Below, one piece after another: positions 63,131 through 64,000 of a stretch of 64,000 nucleotides of DNA. The DNA is from Parietaria judaica (taxonomy: Eukaryota; Streptophyta; Magnoliopsida; Rosales; Urticaceae), in NCBI GenBank assembly GCA_954871525.1, contig OX940861.1, positions 7,424,842-7,488,841 on the forward strand. The letters run 5' to 3'. The notes below the pieces were generated by a model. The model was not told the origin of the DNA. It saw only the letters and a program-made list of their open reading frames with translations, and did no database searches. The position numbers were made by a program, and so were the translations under genes. The stretch's first letter is position 1. Each line of letters begins with the position of its first letter.

Positions 63131-63926
63131 CTGTATCTTCTGGGAATAAGGAAACAGAATCACGTACCTCGTTAAAGTGCTGCTGAAGCTTTTCATTCGC
63201 AAAGTTAATACAAAATTGCTCAAAACTAAGGAAAAGAAAAAAAAATACATTATGAGAATAAGCATTTTAAATATATCTTAACTCTCCAAAAAAAAAAATA
63301 CCCACTGAAACTCAGATAGATCAATCATAATTGACGAGTACTATTAGTCGACTACTATGAAGTTTGTATGATAAAAATTCTACAAGTAAATTAATAAACT
63401 TTTCTGTGACATAGAAGTCTTGAACTAATTTTTAGTCAACTTAATAAATAGATAATTATTCTAGATTTTATTTTCTCACGGATTCATCCCAAGAAAAACC
63501 AAAATAAAAATGACAATATACAAATTTATACAATTGCACTATAAAACAAAAATATAATACCATAAATTAAATCATCACATTACTGTCAGAGAAACTACCT
63601 ATTATCCTTAAAGCACTCGAAGCCATAAATGTCTAGGACTCCAATCTGTACTTTGGAATTCAAATCTTGCCCAACCGACCTATTAATTTTATCAACTAGC
63701 CTGTAAAGAGGGGGAATTTATCAGCAGAGTCTAACATAAATATGCTATATATATAAAATGGGGACTAAAAAACATATACCAGTCAAATAAACGTGCATAT
63801 ACAGTTTTTGCCAAAGCATCTCGACCAACAACAGCAGCATTACAGTCAAGAGCTTTTACAATGTTTCCTTCACGAGTTTGAATCGAACGTGTACACAATG
63901 TTGACAGCATGAGGTCTACGTCACAC
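54796..63926 (-). CDS. Class XI myosin heavy chain, 5' end outside the window (30 coding exons, 1156 complete codons seen)
   Basis: Exons from the 5' side: 63780-63926, 63599-63700, 63168-63225, 62969-63070, 62814-62851, 62592-62718, 62316-62489, 61921-62052, 61580-61689, 61382-61442, 61116-61293, 60287-60492, 60087-60206, 59903-60001, 59584-59805, 58672-58811, 58360-58471, 58173-58220, 57963-58055, 57655-57825, 57412-57564, 56908-57084, 56314-56442, 56068-56138, 55871-55970, 55734-55790, 55590-55646, 55417-55497, 55257-55339, 54796-54919. All phases agree. In order: second half of the motor ([46 protein letters not shown]), six IQ motifs (about 61290-60090), a short coiled coil (about 190 aa), and the dilute/globular tail ([34 protein letters not shown]) ending [17 protein letters not shown]. 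It moves organelles along actin. The short coiled coil suggests the XI-I/XI-J side of the class (recollection). The P-loop half lies beyond 64000. Three introns start with GC. Confidence 0.96.
63088..63125. repeat. (AT)n microsatellite in a myosin intron
   Basis: AT dinucleotide run just 18 bp downstream (plus strand) of the exon 62969-63070 acceptor region, between exons 62969-63070 and 63168-63225. The splice sites are intact. Confidence 0.95.
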
Positions 63927-64000
63927 CTGATATATGAAACTATCTTCATTATTAATAAACATAATAAACATGTGAACTATCTTTTGGAGATAAAGAAAAG

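Overview
This window is nuclear DNA of a dicot-type plant. It is AT-rich, its genes are split by many short GT–AG introns, and about half of it is transposon sequence typical of flowering plants. I cannot name the species.

Six host genes can be read exon by exon with all reading-frame phases agreeing. They are an alpha/beta hydrolase (2718-7350, +), the heterotrimeric G-protein alpha subunit GPA1 (16341-20147, +), the chalcone-isomerase-fold fatty-acid-binding protein FAP2 (32486-35040, +), a secreted GH9 endo-beta-1,4-glucanase (36931-40088, +), an OXS3-family stress protein (50856-51796, +), and the last 30 coding exons of a class XI myosin (54796-63926, -) whose 5' end lies beyond the right edge. 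A decayed partial copy of FAP2 (27993-28562) lies between GPA1 and FAP2. From memory, GPA1 and FAP2 are also neighbours in Arabidopsis (At2g26300/At2g26310), so this looks like an old syntenic block stretched by transposons. The genes do not form a pathway.

The spaces between genes, and several introns, hold nested mobile elements, many with exact target-site duplications (TSDs). From left to right: a LINE fragment split by a solo LTR (1-1940); hAT-type non-autonomous elements (4932, 6436, 7937, 19391, 20874, 24968, 26313, 46050); an apparently complete PIF/Harbinger element with both proteins open (8896-14119), which also carries a minus-strand host-gene fragment; an internally deleted Ty1/copia element (22400-24943); a Tourist-type MITE with a solo LTR inside it (28873-30209); a BED-finger hAT relic (about 42980-45415); and six copies of a Mutator-like family with long terminal inverted repeats and, in four cases, 9-11 bp TSDs (3550, 41797, 43824, 46949, 49491, 52242).

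The most unusual points are the gene fragment inside the Harbinger element and the leader-like module it shares with a neighbouring hAT element; hAT elements built from dense arrays of one short palindrome (15 TCGCGA sites in 283 bp); Mutator-like elements that spread CACGTG boxes; four GC–AG introns in two genes; and an in-frame protease-to-RNase H fusion left by a deletion in the copia element. I found no clear case of a wholly new biological system.
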